A DNA stretch of 64,000 nt from JANOZM01 sp031429355 (GCA_031429355.1 JANOZM010000013.1:124001-188000); one strand, 5' to 3'; shown: positions 9,184-18,832, counted from the first letter of the stretch. Notes: generated from the letters alone by a model not told the origin. Made by a program: numbers and translations.

Positions 9184-9803
9184 TACTTTAATTCAGCTTT
9201 TAGACGTTTGATTCGAGTTTGCGTTTCTTTGAGTTCGCAACCAAGAGCAAATGCTGTTTTCCATATATCGAGCCCACCTTCGGTTGCACCGTAGAGTGCA
9301 CAGCTAGCACGTCGATACTCGCGCCAAGCCTTATTTTCAGCGTAAAAAGTGTCGGTCAGATATTTTTGATTATTTGAATCCTTTAAGACTGACTTTAACG
9401 ATAACTCTTCTAACGGTTGGAGCTCACGGTTCGCCATTTGCAAAGAATAATAGTGGCATTTGGCGCTGTTGTTACCAGAGCCGCTACCTAACGCTTTGCC
9501 ATCACAAAACATTTCAGCAAGTCGCGATTCATAACTTTGCTCTACACAGGCATTTGTGGTGCAGGTATCGCGTTTGACCAACCAATTGCGCTGCGCGTTT
9601 CTAATCCGTGTCGATTCGGTTTCCCGCGCGATTTCGGTGGCATAAACCTCTGCCAGTGTTTTATCCAATTCACTCAAGGTGCGATTGGCACAGATTTCTT
9701 TTTCTACAAAAGTGTTCGCTTTTGTGCAATCAAAACTAGCGGCTTGAGCAAATGGTGTTAGCAACAAAAGGAATAAGTTGGCGATGAGTTGCTTTTTGTA
9801 CAT
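9183..9803 (-). CDS. Secreted DUF1311 / LprI-N-like protein
   Basis: A 206-residue exported protein. The signal peptide covers about residues 1-21 (LLLLTPFAQA). The mature N-terminus has the DUF1311 pattern FDCTKANTFVEKEICAN, followed by LDKTLAEVYA and RNAQRNWLVKRDTC, with paired cysteines probably forming disulfides in the periplasm. The family includes the LprI lysozyme-inhibitor N-domain. A second half with WREYRRASCALYG resembles a further copy of the same fold. A lysozyme-inhibiting or envelope role is only a suggestion. It is the first gene of a minus-strand run with the SnoaL-like and LD-carboxypeptidase genes. Confidence 0.78.
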   Translation of the reverse strand: MYKKQLIANLFLLLLTPFAQAASFDCTKANTFVEKEICANRTLSELDKTLAEVYATEIARETESTRIRNAQRNWLVKRDTCTTNACVEQSYESRLAEMFCDGKALGSGSGNNSAKCHYYSLQMANRELQPLEELSLKSVLKDSNNQKYLTDTFYAENKAWREYRRASCALYGATEGGLDIWKTAFALGCELKETQTRIKRLKAELK

Positions 9804-9891
9804 AGTGGTAGTTATCTTTTGGTTAAGTAAAACGATGAAAATCGAGCAATACTGCTCAGTTTATCCAGCAAAAGCCAAGAAAGCAAAGGCG

Positions 9892-9920
9892 AAAAAAAAC
9901 CGGATTTCTCCGGTTTTTTA
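9892..9920 (-). terminator. Rho-independent terminator of the tct operon (usable in both directions)
   Basis: An 11-bp stem (six A/T pairs, then CCGGA/TCCGG) closes over a TTTC loop, and both flanks give a T-run on one strand or the other. It sits 25 bases past the tctA stop on the minus strand. Confidence 0.85.
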
Positions 9921-9944
9921 ATTCTTCTACAAACCTTGTAAAAA

Positions 9945-11456
9945 TCAGTCGTCGCCTTTGAACGCTTCTGCACGTTTGGCTTTTACTGCAGGTAACAAGA
10001 CAACCAGCAGTAAAACAATGGCAACTGCGAGCAACGATGCTGATAATGGCCGTGTAAAGAACACCGTCGGATCGCCGCGCGAAATTGTTAGCGCTCGACG
10101 CAAATACTCTTCCATTAACTTGCCCAAAACGAATCCAAGTAACAAGGGAGCTGGTTCGCAATCGTACTTTTTAAACAAATAACCCAAAATCGCGAACGGG
10201 ATCGTCATAAAGACGTCGAAAACGTTATTGTTGAGGGAGTACGCACCTATACAGCAGAACAACAAAATAGCTGGAAACAGCACGCGGTAGGGAACCGTTA
10301 ATAGTTTGATCCAAATACCAATTAGCGGTAAGTTCAAGATCACTAAGAACAAATTACCAATCCACATCGAAACAATTAAACCCCAAAATAAATTAGGATT
10401 ACTGCTCATGACCTGTGGGCCGGGCTGGATGTTATGAATCATCATCGCAGCAACCATCAGCGCCATGACTGGCGTTGTTGGAATACCAAGGGTTAACATT
10501 GGGATAAACGACGTTTGCGCACCTGCATTGTTAGCTGCTTCAGGGCCTGCAACACCTTGGATCATGCCAGTACCAAATTTTTCTGGTGTTTTAGAAAGTT
10601 TCTTTTCTAGCGCATAAGCTGAAAACGAAGCTAACACGGCGCCGCCGCCGGGCAAAATACCCAAGACAGAACCAAGCGCAGTTCCCCGCACCATTGCGCC
10701 AAACGATGCCTTTAAATCGGCCTTGGTTGGAAATAAGCCACTAACCGCATTGGTAAAAGTTTCGCGTTTTTCGCGTTGCTCTAGATTAATCATAATCTCA
10801 GCAAAACCGAACATGCCCATCGCGACTACTGCAAATTCGATACCGTCTGATAACTCAGGAATATCAAACGAAAAACGTGCAACGCCAGAATTTACATCGG
10901 TACCGATCATGCCAAGCAATAAACCGAGTACGACCATGGCTAGTGCTTTGACCACTGAGCCAGAGGCGAGAACAACCGCAGCAATTAACCCTAGAACCAT
11001 TAATGCAAAATACTCAGCGGGTCCAAATTTAAACGCTAACTCGGCCAAGGGCGGCGCAAACGCGGCTAGTAAAAATGTAGAAACAGTTCCCGCAAAAAAT
11101 GACGATATAGCAGCGATTGCCAACGCGGGGCCTGCTCGACCCTGTCGGGCCATCTGGTAACCATCCAAGGCAGTTACAACCGACGAAGATTCGCCAGGCA
11201 AGTTAACTAATATCGCGGTTGTTGAGCCTCCATATTGTGCGCCGTAGTAGATACCGGCCAACATAATAAGCGACGAAGTTGGATCGCCCATTTTGTAGGT
11301 GATCGGTAACAACATTGCAATTGTTGCCAAGGGACCAATACCTGGCAACACGCCAATTAAAGTGCCAAGAAAGACACCGATTAAGCAATAAAACAGATTG
11401 TTAAGCGTTGCTGCAACGCTTAGGCCGAGGGCCAAATTTGAAAATAATTCAGACAT
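9945..11456 (-). CDS. tctA: Tripartite tricarboxylate transporter, large permease TctA
   Basis: A 503-residue inner-membrane protein with about 11-12 helices. The start GTLIGVLPGIGPLATIAMLLP is the family fingerprint, repeated in the second half as GILPGGGAVLASF. PMLTLGIPTTPVMALM and GPEAANNA are also conserved. It forms the transport channel of a secondary carrier driven by an ion gradient, taking up a di- or tricarboxylate delivered by TctC. It lies last in a tctC-tctB-tctA operon, 37 bases after tctB, and is followed by a strong terminator. The substrate cannot be read from sequence. Confidence 0.95.
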   Translation of the reverse strand: MSELFSNLALGLSVAATLNNLFYCLIGVFLGTLIGVLPGIGPLATIAMLLPITYKMGDPTSSLIMLAGIYYGAQYGGSTTAILVNLPGESSSVVTALDGYQMARQGRAGPALAIAAISSFFAGTVSTFLLAAFAPPLAELAFKFGPAEYFALMVLGLIAAVVLASGSVVKALAMVVLGLLLGMIGTDVNSGVARFSFDIPELSDGIEFAVVAMGMFGFAEIMINLEQREKRETFTNAVSGLFPTKADLKASFGAMVRGTALGSVLGILPGGGAVLASFSAYALEKKLSKTPEKFGTGMIQGVAGPEAANNAGAQTSFIPMLTLGIPTTPVMALMVAAMMIHNIQPGPQVMSSNPNLFWGLIVSMWIGNLFLVILNLPLIGIWIKLLTVPYRVLFPAILLFCCIGAYSLNNNVFDVFMTIPFAILGYLFKKYDCEPAPLLLGFVLGKLMEEYLRRALTISRGDPTVFFTRPLSASLLAVAIVLLLVVLLPAVKAKRAEAFKGDD

Positions 11457-11493
11457 TTTAAGTGATCTCTTTGTTGTTCTGTTTGTGCTTTTT

Positions 11494-11955
11494 TTACAGA
11501 CCTAAAAACTTCGGCCAACTAGGCATTTGCAATTGCAATCCCTTGATGAACACTAGGTAAGAGGCAATTGCAAGTACCACTACGGAGATTGAAGTGTCAC
11601 GTAAACTAAATTCGTGACTCGCTTTGGAGGAAATGAAAATTAGACCCAATAGCGCAGCAACGAAGCCGCCTGGCACTAGTAAGGCTGCAAACACAGCAAC
11701 TGAACCCAGTAAGTACACAATGATGTCGAGTTGAAATTTTTCGACTTTAAGTTCGGGTGCGCTCTTGGCCAGAGAGCCGATTAGAACTATCGATCCAAGA
11801 CCAACCAATATCCCGCCCAAAATAGTCGGGAAGTAGGCGGGCCCCATTTTAGAAGCGGTGCCCATAGTGTATTGCAGTGATAAAACAATGAAAATTGCGC
11901 CGAAAATGATAAACATCAGCCCCGCGTAAAAGTCTCTAGTATTTTTTATAGTCAT
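11494..11955 (-). CDS. tctB: Tripartite tricarboxylate transporter, small permease TctB
   Basis: A 153-residue membrane protein with four predicted helices and the typical TctB opening (DFYAGLMFIIFGAIFIV) plus MGPAYFPTILGGIL, conserved in the family. It is the small membrane subunit that partners TctA. Its position between tctC and tctA on the same strand, with gaps of about 36 and 37 bases, supports one transcript. TctB proteins diverge strongly, so the assignment rests on the opening motif, topology and context. Confidence 0.92.
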   Translation of the reverse strand: MTIKNTRDFYAGLMFIIFGAIFIVLSLQYTMGTASKMGPAYFPTILGGILVGLGSIVLIGSLAKSAPELKVEKFQLDIIVYLLGSVAVFAALLVPGGFVAALLGLIFISSKASHEFSLRDTSISVVVLAIASYLVFIKGLQLQMPSWPKFLGL

Positions 11956-11991
11956 TACTGTTCCCTCGGTGAAAATTGTTTTGTTTGCGTT

Positions 11992-13014
11992 CTAATCTAT
12001 TTTTGCGCCAGACGTTTTTACCACAAGTGCATATTTGCGCTGTTCAGCTTGCACAAATTGGGTAAACGCTTCGGGTTTCATTGCGGCAGGCTCCGAGCCT
12101 AACCTGGCCATGCGTTCTTTAACGTCAGCACTGTCAAGCGCTTTCGAGACTTCTTCATACAATCGATTGACGATTGCACTGGGAACATTGGCGGGGGCGA
12201 ACACACCAAACCAAGTACTAATATCAAAGCCATTTAAACCGGCTTCACTTATTGTTGGCAGTTCTGGGAAAAAGGTACTTCGGTTGGCAGTGGTGACAGC
12301 TAGTGCTTTTAATTTGCCGGCACGAATTTGTGGCGTAGCTGAGGCGAGGTTGTCAAACATTAAGTCTGTTTGACCCGACATTAAACCTAATTGCGCAGGA
12401 ACAGCGCCGTTGTATGGAATATGAACGATCGACACGCGGGCGCTTGCTTTAAACAATTCACCGGCAAGATGTCCAGCACTGCCATTACCACCCGATGAAA
12501 AATTTAACTTGCCAGGATTACGTTTCGCGTAGGCAATCAAACTTTTAACATCTGTAATGCCTAATTTTTCGGCAGTTTGTGCGTTGAGCACCAACACATT
12601 TGGAACAACGGCCACGCGAGAAATTGGGCTAAAGTCGCGATTCGCATCGTAAGGCATCTTTTGGTACAACGCAGGGTTAATTGCATGGGTTGCTACGGCG
12701 CCCATAACGATGCTGTAACCATCAGGGGCCGATTTGGCGACAGAATCTGCTCCGATATTGCCACCGGCACCGGCTTTATTTTCAACAATTACCGGCTGAC
12801 CCAGCGAGTCACGCATCTTTTCAGCCAGCATACGCGCAACTTGATCTAGCGGTCCGCCTGGTGGGTAGGGCACAACAAAGCGAATTGGTTTTTGCGGGTA
12901 GGCGCCGCTGGCTGTTTGAGCATTCGCCAGAGGAATAAAAGCAACACTCGCCAAAAGCAATGCCGGAAATGCACAGCTGACAGCTGCTACTAGACGGCGA
13001 ATTGAATACTTCAT
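11992..13014 (-). CDS. tctC: Tripartite tricarboxylate transporter substrate-binding protein TctC (Bug family)
   Basis: A secreted receptor of 340 residues from ATG 13014 (a GTG at 13026 is four codons upstream). The signal peptide ends near ANAQ. The mature protein has YPQKPIRFVVPYPPGGPLD, ENKAGAGGNIGAD and DGYSIVM, the three classic Bug ligand-pocket segments. It should bind the solute carried by the TctAB genes directly downstream. It resembles the orphan Bug protein at the left of the window in length and motifs, but they are clearly distinct paralogues. Confidence 0.93.
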   Translation of the reverse strand: MKYSIRRLVAAVSCAFPALLLASVAFIPLANAQTASGAYPQKPIRFVVPYPPGGPLDQVARMLAEKMRDSLGQPVIVENKAGAGGNIGADSVAKSAPDGYSIVMGAVATHAINPALYQKMPYDANRDFSPISRVAVVPNVLVLNAQTAEKLGITDVKSLIAYAKRNPGKLNFSSGGNGSAGHLAGELFKASARVSIVHIPYNGAVPAQLGLMSGQTDLMFDNLASATPQIRAGKLKALAVTTANRSTFFPELPTISEAGLNGFDISTWFGVFAPANVPSAIVNRLYEEVSKALDSADVKERMARLGSEPAAMKPEAFTQFVQAEQRKYALVVKTSGAKID

Positions 13015-13247
13015 CAATAAGTTCACATTAATTTAGGCTGTTTGCACTGTAGGCGTGGATGCCGTAATTGCAAATTCGTATAAACCGCAGCTTTCAATTG
13101 CGATTACTTTCTTTTTGTTCCGTTTGACGCACCATGAAATAATGCTGGCTCAAGTAAACTAAGGCGGACAACGTTTCCTAAATCAGCGCGCCTTTGTGCG
13201 CCTCAATGCGCCAAGATTGCGCCTTGCGAAAAATTAAGCACTTCAAA

Positions 13248-15863
13248 ATGAATACCTTCGAAATCCGTGAGAAATTTTTAAGTTTTTTTGAATCTAAAGG
13301 ACACACAAGAGTTGCGTCTAGCTCTTTGATTCCTGGCGATGATCCGACGATCATGTTTACGGTTGCCGGAATGGTGCAGTTTAAAGATTGTTTTTTGGGG
13401 CGTGAAAAACGCTCGTATGTCCGTGCTGCAACTTCGCAACGCTGTTTGCGGGCCGGCGGTAAGCACAACGATCTCGAAAATGTTGGTTACACAGCTAGGC
13501 ACCATACTTTCTTTGAAATGTTGGGTAATTTTAGTTTTGGCGACTACTTCAAAAAGGATGCCATTTCTTACGCTTGGGAGTTATTAACTGAAGGCTACAA
13601 GTTACCCAAAGAGCGTTTGTGGGTCACTGTTTACGCCGAAGACGATGAAGCCTACGAAATTTGGAACAAACAAGTAGGCGTGCCTGCTGAGCGCATAGTA
13701 CGCATTGGTGATAACAAAGGTGCTCGTTACGCTTCCGATAATTTTTGGACCATGGGCGACGTCGGTCCTTGTGGCCCATGCACAGAAATTTTTTATGATC
13801 GTGGCGAGCATATGGCCGGTGGCCCTCCTGGCTCGCCTAACGAAGATGGCGATCGCTACACCGAAATTTGGAACCTTGTATTCATGCAATACGAGCGCGA
13901 TGCTTCGGGTACTTTAACTAAACTGCCAAAGCCTTGTGTAGACACCGGTATGGGCCTAGAGCGTTTAGCTGGTGTGATGCAAAGCGTTAATTCAAATTAT
14001 GAATCGGATGGTCTCAAGGGCTTGGTCGAAGCCGCTGCACGCGAAACTGGCAGCAACGATTTGTCTAACCCAAGCTTACGAGTAATTGCTGATCATATTC
14101 GTGCTTGTTCGTTTTTAGTTACTGATGGCGTTATCCCTAGCAACGAAGGGCGCGGCTATGTGTTGCGTCGTATTATGCGGCGCGCGCTAAGGCACGGTTA
14201 CAAGTTGGGGCAAAAGGGTGCTTTCTTTTACAAATTAGTCCCTGACCTAGTTGCGATTATTGGCTCGGCTTACCCCGAACTTGCCAATGCCCAACAGCGT
14301 GTAATGGATACGCTATTGCAAGAAGAACAGCGCTTTACCGAAACTTTAGGTAACGGCATGGAAATTTTGCAAGCAGCACTAAGCAGTGGTGCAAAAGTTC
14401 TCGATGGTGATACCGCTTTTAAACTTTATGACACCTATGGCTTTCCCTTAGATTTAACAGCTGACGTTTGCCGCGAAAAAGGCGTCTCGGTGGACGAAGC
14501 CGGTTTTAATTTAGCTATGGAACGTCAACGCCAGCAGGCACGCGCTTCTGGTAAGTTTAAAGTAGGTGCAAGCCTTAGTTATGCAGGTGATAAAACTGTT
14601 TTTTCAGGCTATACAAACTTGGCCGCTAACGCCAAGGTCTTGGCTTTGTATAAAGACAGCACGCCAGTTAATTCAATTGAAGCGGGTGATCATGCCGTTG
14701 TAGTTTTAGATACAACGGCTTTCTATGCAGAGTCGGGCGGTCAAGTGGGGGACGCCGGTTTGTTATCGAACACACAGGCTTCGTTTGAAGTTAGCGATAC
14801 GCAAAAAATTATTCCCGAAGTGTTTGGTCATCAAGGACTGTTGACCAATGGTAAGCTAACAGTAGGCGATAGCTTGCAATCACAGGTCGATGCAACGCGC
14901 CGCCAGAAAATTGTTCGCAATCACTCGGCTACACATTTAATGCACAAGGCCTTGCGCCAAGTATTGGGCGAGCATGTGCAACAAAAAGGTTCGTTAGTCG
15001 ATGACGAAAAAACCCGCTTCGATTTTGCACACGGAAAATCTTTAAGCGCAGCAGAAATTGAAGAAGTAGAAACCATTGTTAACTCGCAAATCTTAGCCAA
15101 TGCCGGTACCCGAGCACAGTTGATGTCTTTTGACGAGGCTGTAAAAGGCGGTGCAATGGCTTTGTTTGGTGAAAAATATGGTGCCGAAGTACGCGTGTTA
15201 GATATTGGTTTTTCGCGCGAGTTGTGTGGCGGAGCGCACGTAGAACGGGCTGGCGATATCGGTTTGTTTAAAGTGATTTCGCAGGGTTCGGTTGCCGCAG
15301 GTGTTCGTCGTATTGAAGCGGTAACGGGGTTGAACGCACTTAAGCTGGTGCAGCAACAAGATCAAGCTCTGAGCCATATTGCAGAGACTTTAAAATCGAC
15401 ACCGCAAGATATTGCTGCCAAGTTACAGCAAATGATTGATTCTAGTAAGCAACTAGAAAAAGAATTGGCGCAGGCCAAAGCTAAGTTGGCGTCGGCCCAA
15501 GGCAAAGACATTGGGGCGCAAGCCGTCGAAGTAAATGGCGTGAAAATATTAGCTGCTGCGTTGCAAGGTGCTGACGCGAAAACGTTGCGCGAAACATTGG
15601 ATCAATTGAAATCGCAACTGGGTTCGGCTGCGATTGTTTTGGCAACCGTCATTGATGGGAAAGTTCAATTGGCGGCAGGTGTTTCGGCCGACGTTATGGG
15701 CAAGGTAAAAGCCGGTGATTTAGTCAATCATGTGGCCTTACAAGTCGGCGGCAAGGGCGGCGGTCGTCCCGATATGGCTATGGCGGGTGGTACAAACCCA
15801 GAGCCATTGCCGCAAGCACTAGACAGTGTTGTTGCATGGGTCACTGCAAAGCTCGGTGGGTAG
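13248..15863 (+). CDS. alaS: Alanyl-tRNA synthetase
   Basis: An 871-residue class II synthetase that charges tRNA-Ala, of the usual length (about 875). The catalytic core begins MNTFEIREKFLSFFESKGH. The motif 2 region with RAATSQRCLRAGGKHND and GRGYVLRRIMRRA follow. The editing domain carries the zinc ligands HSATHLMH and CGGAHV, which clear mischarged Ser or Gly. The C-terminal Ala domain ends with GGGRPDMAMAGG. ATG 13248 gives the standard N-terminus; the longer frame from 13194 is rejected because the extra residues do not resemble AlaRS. Gene order with the minus-strand tct operon is divergent, leaving a shared gap of 233 bases in which I could not place promoters reliably. Confidence 0.97.
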   Translation: MNTFEIREKFLSFFESKGHTRVASSSLIPGDDPTIMFTVAGMVQFKDCFLGREKRSYVRAATSQRCLRAGGKHNDLENVGYTARHHTFFEMLGNFSFGDYFKKDAISYAWELLTEGYKLPKERLWVTVYAEDDEAYEIWNKQVGVPAERIVRIGDNKGARYASDNFWTMGDVGPCGPCTEIFYDRGEHMAGGPPGSPNEDGDRYTEIWNLVFMQYERDASGTLTKLPKPCVDTGMGLERLAGVMQSVNSNYESDGLKGLVEAAARETGSNDLSNPSLRVIADHIRACSFLVTDGVIPSNEGRGYVLRRIMRRALRHGYKLGQKGAFFYKLVPDLVAIIGSAYPELANAQQRVMDTLLQEEQRFTETLGNGMEILQAALSSGAKVLDGDTAFKLYDTYGFPLDLTADVCREKGVSVDEAGFNLAMERQRQQARASGKFKVGASLSYAGDKTVFSGYTNLAANAKVLALYKDSTPVNSIEAGDHAVVVLDTTAFYAESGGQVGDAGLLSNTQASFEVSDTQKIIPEVFGHQGLLTNGKLTVGDSLQSQVDATRRQKIVRNHSATHLMHKALRQVLGEHVQQKGSLVDDEKTRFDFAHGKSLSAAEIEEVETIVNSQILANAGTRAQLMSFDEAVKGGAMALFGEKYGAEVRVLDIGFSRELCGGAHVERAGDIGLFKVISQGSVAAGVRRIEAVTGLNALKLVQQQDQALSHIAETLKSTPQDIAAKLQQMIDSSKQLEKELAQAKAKLASAQGKDIGAQAVEVNGVKILAAALQGADAKTLRETLDQLKSQLGSAAIVLATVIDGKVQLAAGVSADVMGKVKAGDLVNHVALQVGGKGGGRPDMAMAGGTNPEPLPQALDSVVAWVTAKLGG

Positions 15864-15904
15864 ATTGACCGGAGCCAAAGATTCCGAGTAGCTCTTTAAG
15901 GCGA

Positions 15905-17110
15905 TTGTTTTTCGCTTGCATACTTGCACATTCGGCAGTTACAGGAAGTCGTGTTGCAGTGTCTTTAACTGGTCTCTCGGTTAACGCCTCTACATTTACT
16001 ATTGGCATGATGTTGTCTTTGTATAGTTTGTTGCCGATGTTTGTGCTGGTTAGCGCGGGACGTTGGGTCGATCAAATTGGGGTTCGTAAACCCATTGTTT
16101 GGTCAATGATCTTAGCCACCTTCGGTATTGCCTTGCCTTTTTTAATTTTCGATATGGGCTCGCTTTTTTTAGCGCCTGTTTGCATTGGCTTGGGTTTTAT
16201 GACGGTCCTGTTGTGCATTCAGCGCGTGGCTGGCCTTGCCAGTGATAGTCAAGAACGTAAAAGTAATTTTAGCCAAATGGCGTTGGCGTTTTCAATTAGT
16301 GGATTCATTGGGCCAACGATGGCTGGACTACTAATTGATTCTGTTGGGCATCGATACACCTTTGCAGTCATGGGTGTATTTATGTTGGCTGCAATGTACT
16401 TTTTTTGGACGCAAAGTTACCCCGATGTCACTGCAACCCAAACAGGCAGTATTGACGAACCAGATTCCCAGGACCCCTCTATAACCATCGAATCGGCCAC
16501 GCTAATTGCAGAGCCGCCTAGAAACGCGTCATCGGTGGCTAAAAGACCGGTCTTAGAATTGATGAAAGATCCAGAACTATTGCGCCTTTATGTTTGCGTT
16601 ACTTTGATTTGCGCGGCGTGGGATATTCATCAGTTTTTAGTACCCATTTACGGCGCTCAGCAAGGCTTGTCAGCCTCTAAAATTGGTTTGGTTTTGGGCA
16701 CGTTTTCATTAGCAACTTTCATCGTACGTTTAATCCTGCCATTCGCGTCGCGCTATGTGCGTGAGTGGCCGTTAATATTGGGTGCAATGGCTGTGGCGCT
16801 GGTGGTTTACTTTGCCTACCCTTGGGCTTCTAATTTAAGCCAAATGTTAGCGTTAGCCTTTATGCTCGGCTTGGGTTTAGGCGTTGCCCAACCGATGGTA
16901 ATGTCGGTCATGTATCGCGCTGCGCCAGCTGATCGAATTGGGGAAGCTACCGGTTTGCGATTAACATTGGTCAATGCCAGTCAAACATTTTTACCCATGA
17001 TGGGTGGTGCTTTTGGCGCGCTTGGATTTGCTTCGGTGTTTTGGGCGTTGGCAGTGTTTATGGCTGGTGGTATTGGCTTTGTTTTTTGGAGCCGAAGACG
17101 GAACAGGTAA
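15905..17110 (+). CDS. MFS transporter
   Basis: A 401-residue major facilitator protein with about 12 helices. The first helix (FFACILAHSAVTGSRVAVSL) is complete, followed by GRWVDQIGVRKP, the loop 2-3 motif A variant. An acidic cytoplasmic loop at about residues 175-220 separates the two six-helix halves, and a repeat-like SRYVREWPL follows in the second half. TTG 15905 is the only standard start compatible with the first helix, with AAGG just upstream. Substrate unknown; drug or metabolite efflux is most common for this type. It begins 41 bases after alaS and is followed by the chromate-type transporter genes on the same strand. Confidence 0.87.
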   Translation: MFFACILAHSAVTGSRVAVSLTGLSVNASTFTIGMMLSLYSLLPMFVLVSAGRWVDQIGVRKPIVWSMILATFGIALPFLIFDMGSLFLAPVCIGLGFMTVLLCIQRVAGLASDSQERKSNFSQMALAFSISGFIGPTMAGLLIDSVGHRYTFAVMGVFMLAAMYFFWTQSYPDVTATQTGSIDEPDSQDPSITIESATLIAEPPRNASSVAKRPVLELMKDPELLRLYVCVTLICAAWDIHQFLVPIYGAQQGLSASKIGLVLGTFSLATFIVRLILPFASRYVREWPLILGAMAVALVVYFAYPWASNLSQMLALAFMLGLGLGVAQPMVMSVMYRAAPADRIGEATGLRLTLVNASQTFLPMMGGAFGALGFASVFWALAVFMAGGIGFVFWSRRRNR

Positions 17111-17173
17111 ATCGAACTTGTAAACCGAACTTAAAAACAGCACTTGTAAGTGACTATTAAAAAATCTGCATTA

Positions 17174-17776
17174 ATGAATACGCAAAACGCTCGACTTGAA
17201 ACGTCAACCCAGTTAAAACGACCCGCCAACTGTACCGAATTGTTTTGGGTTAATACGCGTTTGGCTTTGCGTGGATTTGGTGGCGTTTTACCGTGGGCTC
17301 ATCGCGTCTATGTTGAAGAACAACAATGGTTGGATGAGACCGAATTTACCGAGCTACTGGCTCTATCCCAAGTTGCCCCGGGTCCAAATGTTGTCAACTT
17401 ATCGATCGCAATGGGGGACCGTTATTTTGGATTGCGTGGCGCCATCGTTTCGTTTTTAGGAATGTTGAGCTTTCCAATGATTACAGTTTTTGCCTTGGCT
17501 TGGCTGTATGCGAAGCAAGGTCAAGCACCGTGGCTACGTGCCGTTCTCGATGGTATGGCACCTGTAGCCGCTGGGCTTATCTTGGGTATGGCCGCTAAGC
17601 TTTGTTTGGCAATGTACAAAGCGCACGAAACTAAACTTGCTTTGCTATGGCTGATAGTTGGCGCGGTAACATTTATTGCAACTTTCGTTTTGCAATTTTC
17701 TGTTGCCACTGTGGTACTTGTTATGGCTCCCATCAGTATTGCACTTGCATGGTTTTTACGATTGTCAGAACAATGA
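17174..17776 (+). CDS. Chromate transporter family protein, first CHR half
   Basis: A roughly 200-residue membrane protein with one CHR domain. It has the fingerprint RLALRGFGGVLPWAHRVYVE, then VAPGPNVVNLSIAMGDR, and about five hydrophobic helices. Short-chain CHR proteins work as pairs with opposite topology to export chromate or related oxyanions with sulfate-like specificity. ATG 17174 is chosen; GTG 17150 upstream would add eight residues, and no convincing ribosome site favours either. The stop overlaps the ATG of the second half (ATGA at 17773-17776), which points to coupled translation and a heterodimer. Confidence 0.85.
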   Translation: MNTQNARLETSTQLKRPANCTELFWVNTRLALRGFGGVLPWAHRVYVEEQQWLDETEFTELLALSQVAPGPNVVNLSIAMGDRYFGLRGAIVSFLGMLSFPMITVFALAWLYAKQGQAPWLRAVLDGMAPVAAGLILGMAAKLCLAMYKAHETKLALLWLIVGAVTFIATFVLQFSVATVVLVMAPISIALAWFLRLSEQ

Positions 17777-18306
17777 GTTCAAGCGATTTTTGGGATTTAT
17801 TTTTTAAGTTTTGTAGCCTTAGTGTAGTGGCTGTCGGAGGTGCTTTAGCGACTGCCGGAGATATGCATCGCTATTTGGTTGATGAGCGCCAATGGATGAG
17901 TTCGGGTCAGTTTGCCGACAGTATTGCCCTTGCGCAAATTGCGCCTGGCCCAAATATTTTGTTTGTAACTTTGCTAGGGCTTCAAGTCGGTGGACCTTTG
18001 GGAGCCGTCGCAACTACTATTGGTATATTGTTACCTTCGAGCGTGATGACCTTTTATAGTTTTAGAATGCGCGCGCGCTACCAAAACACACCGCTAATGC
18101 GAGCAATCGCAACCGGCTTGGCGCCGTTGGCTTTGGGGATGATTGCAGCAACTGGTATGACACTTTCAAAGGCCGCCGACACAAATTGGCTATGGGCCGC
18201 GGTTACTTTTTTTACGGTTGTTTTAGTTGTTCGCACGAAAATTAATCCGCTCTGGTTGCTAGCAATCGGCGCTCTTTTAGGGTTGTTCAAATATGCTGCA
18301 TCCTGA
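17773..18306 (+). CDS. Chromate transporter family protein, second CHR half
   Basis: A 177-residue membrane protein with one CHR domain, matching the second half of long ChrA. Features are FFKFCSLSVVAVGGALATAG, MHRYLVDERQWM and the repeat of the fingerprint IAPGPNILFVTLLG. It is expected to pair with the upstream CHR protein to form the transporter. The longer frame from 17647 is rejected because the family N-terminus begins at MSSSDFWDLF. Its stop lies inside the next gene (the NUDIX start is 14 bases before this stop), so the three genes are probably co-translated. Confidence 0.86.
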   Translation: MSSSDFWDLFFKFCSLSVVAVGGALATAGDMHRYLVDERQWMSSGQFADSIALAQIAPGPNILFVTLLGLQVGGPLGAVATTIGILLPSSVMTFYSFRMRARYQNTPLMRAIATGLAPLALGMIAATGMTLSKAADTNWLWAAVTFFTVVLVVRTKINPLWLLAIGALLGLFKYAAS

Positions 18307-18832
18307 CTATAACTTTTGCCCGCGCTGTGCTTCAGCTATTTCTGTAATTGCAAATGCGGGGCGCGATCGCAAACAATGTACTAACTGCGAGTTCGTCCAC
18401 TGGAACAATCCATTACCAGTTGTCGCCGCCATTGTCGAAGTGGATGGGCACATATTGCTAGCCCGTAATGCGGCTTGGCCACCAAAAGTTTTTGCACTTA
18501 TTACAGGTTTTTTAGAGGCTGGTGAAACACCACAAGAGGGTATTGCGCGCGAAGTTAAAGAAGAAACTAACTTAGATGTTTTTGAAACTGCCTTGGTTGG
18601 TGTTTACGAATTTACGCGTAAAAATGAATTGATCGTTGCTTATCATGTCAAAGCGATGGGGGAAGTTACTTTGTCCGAAGAGCTAGTCGAATATCGATTT
18701 GTCGAGCCAGCCAAGCTAAAACCGTGGCGCGCTGGTACCGGATATGCGGTTGCCGACTTTATGAAAAATCGAGGGCTACCTTATGAGTTTGTTGATCTTC
18801 CGTTTCGACCTGCGCCAGTCGAAAACAAATAG
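18293..18832 (+). CDS. NUDIX hydrolase with N-terminal zinc ribbon
   Basis: A 179-residue protein. A zinc ribbon is formed by Cys9, Cys12, Cys29 and Cys32, as in NudC-like pyrophosphatases. The NUDIX box runs from about residue 72 to 94 (GFLEAGETP, then REVKEET), with all the metal-binding Glu residues in place. It probably cleaves a nucleoside diphosphate-linked compound; the exact substrate (NADH, ADP-ribose, FAD or other) cannot be told, and the N-terminal domain of true NudC is absent. The start overlaps the CHR gene by 14 bases. Confidence 0.9.
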   Translation: MLHPDYNFCPRCASAISVIANAGRDRKQCTNCEFVHWNNPLPVVAAIVEVDGHILLARNAAWPPKVFALITGFLEAGETPQEGIAREVKEETNLDVFETALVGVYEFTRKNELIVAYHVKAMGEVTLSEELVEYRFVEPAKLKPWRAGTGYAVADFMKNRGLPYEFVDLPFRPAPVENK

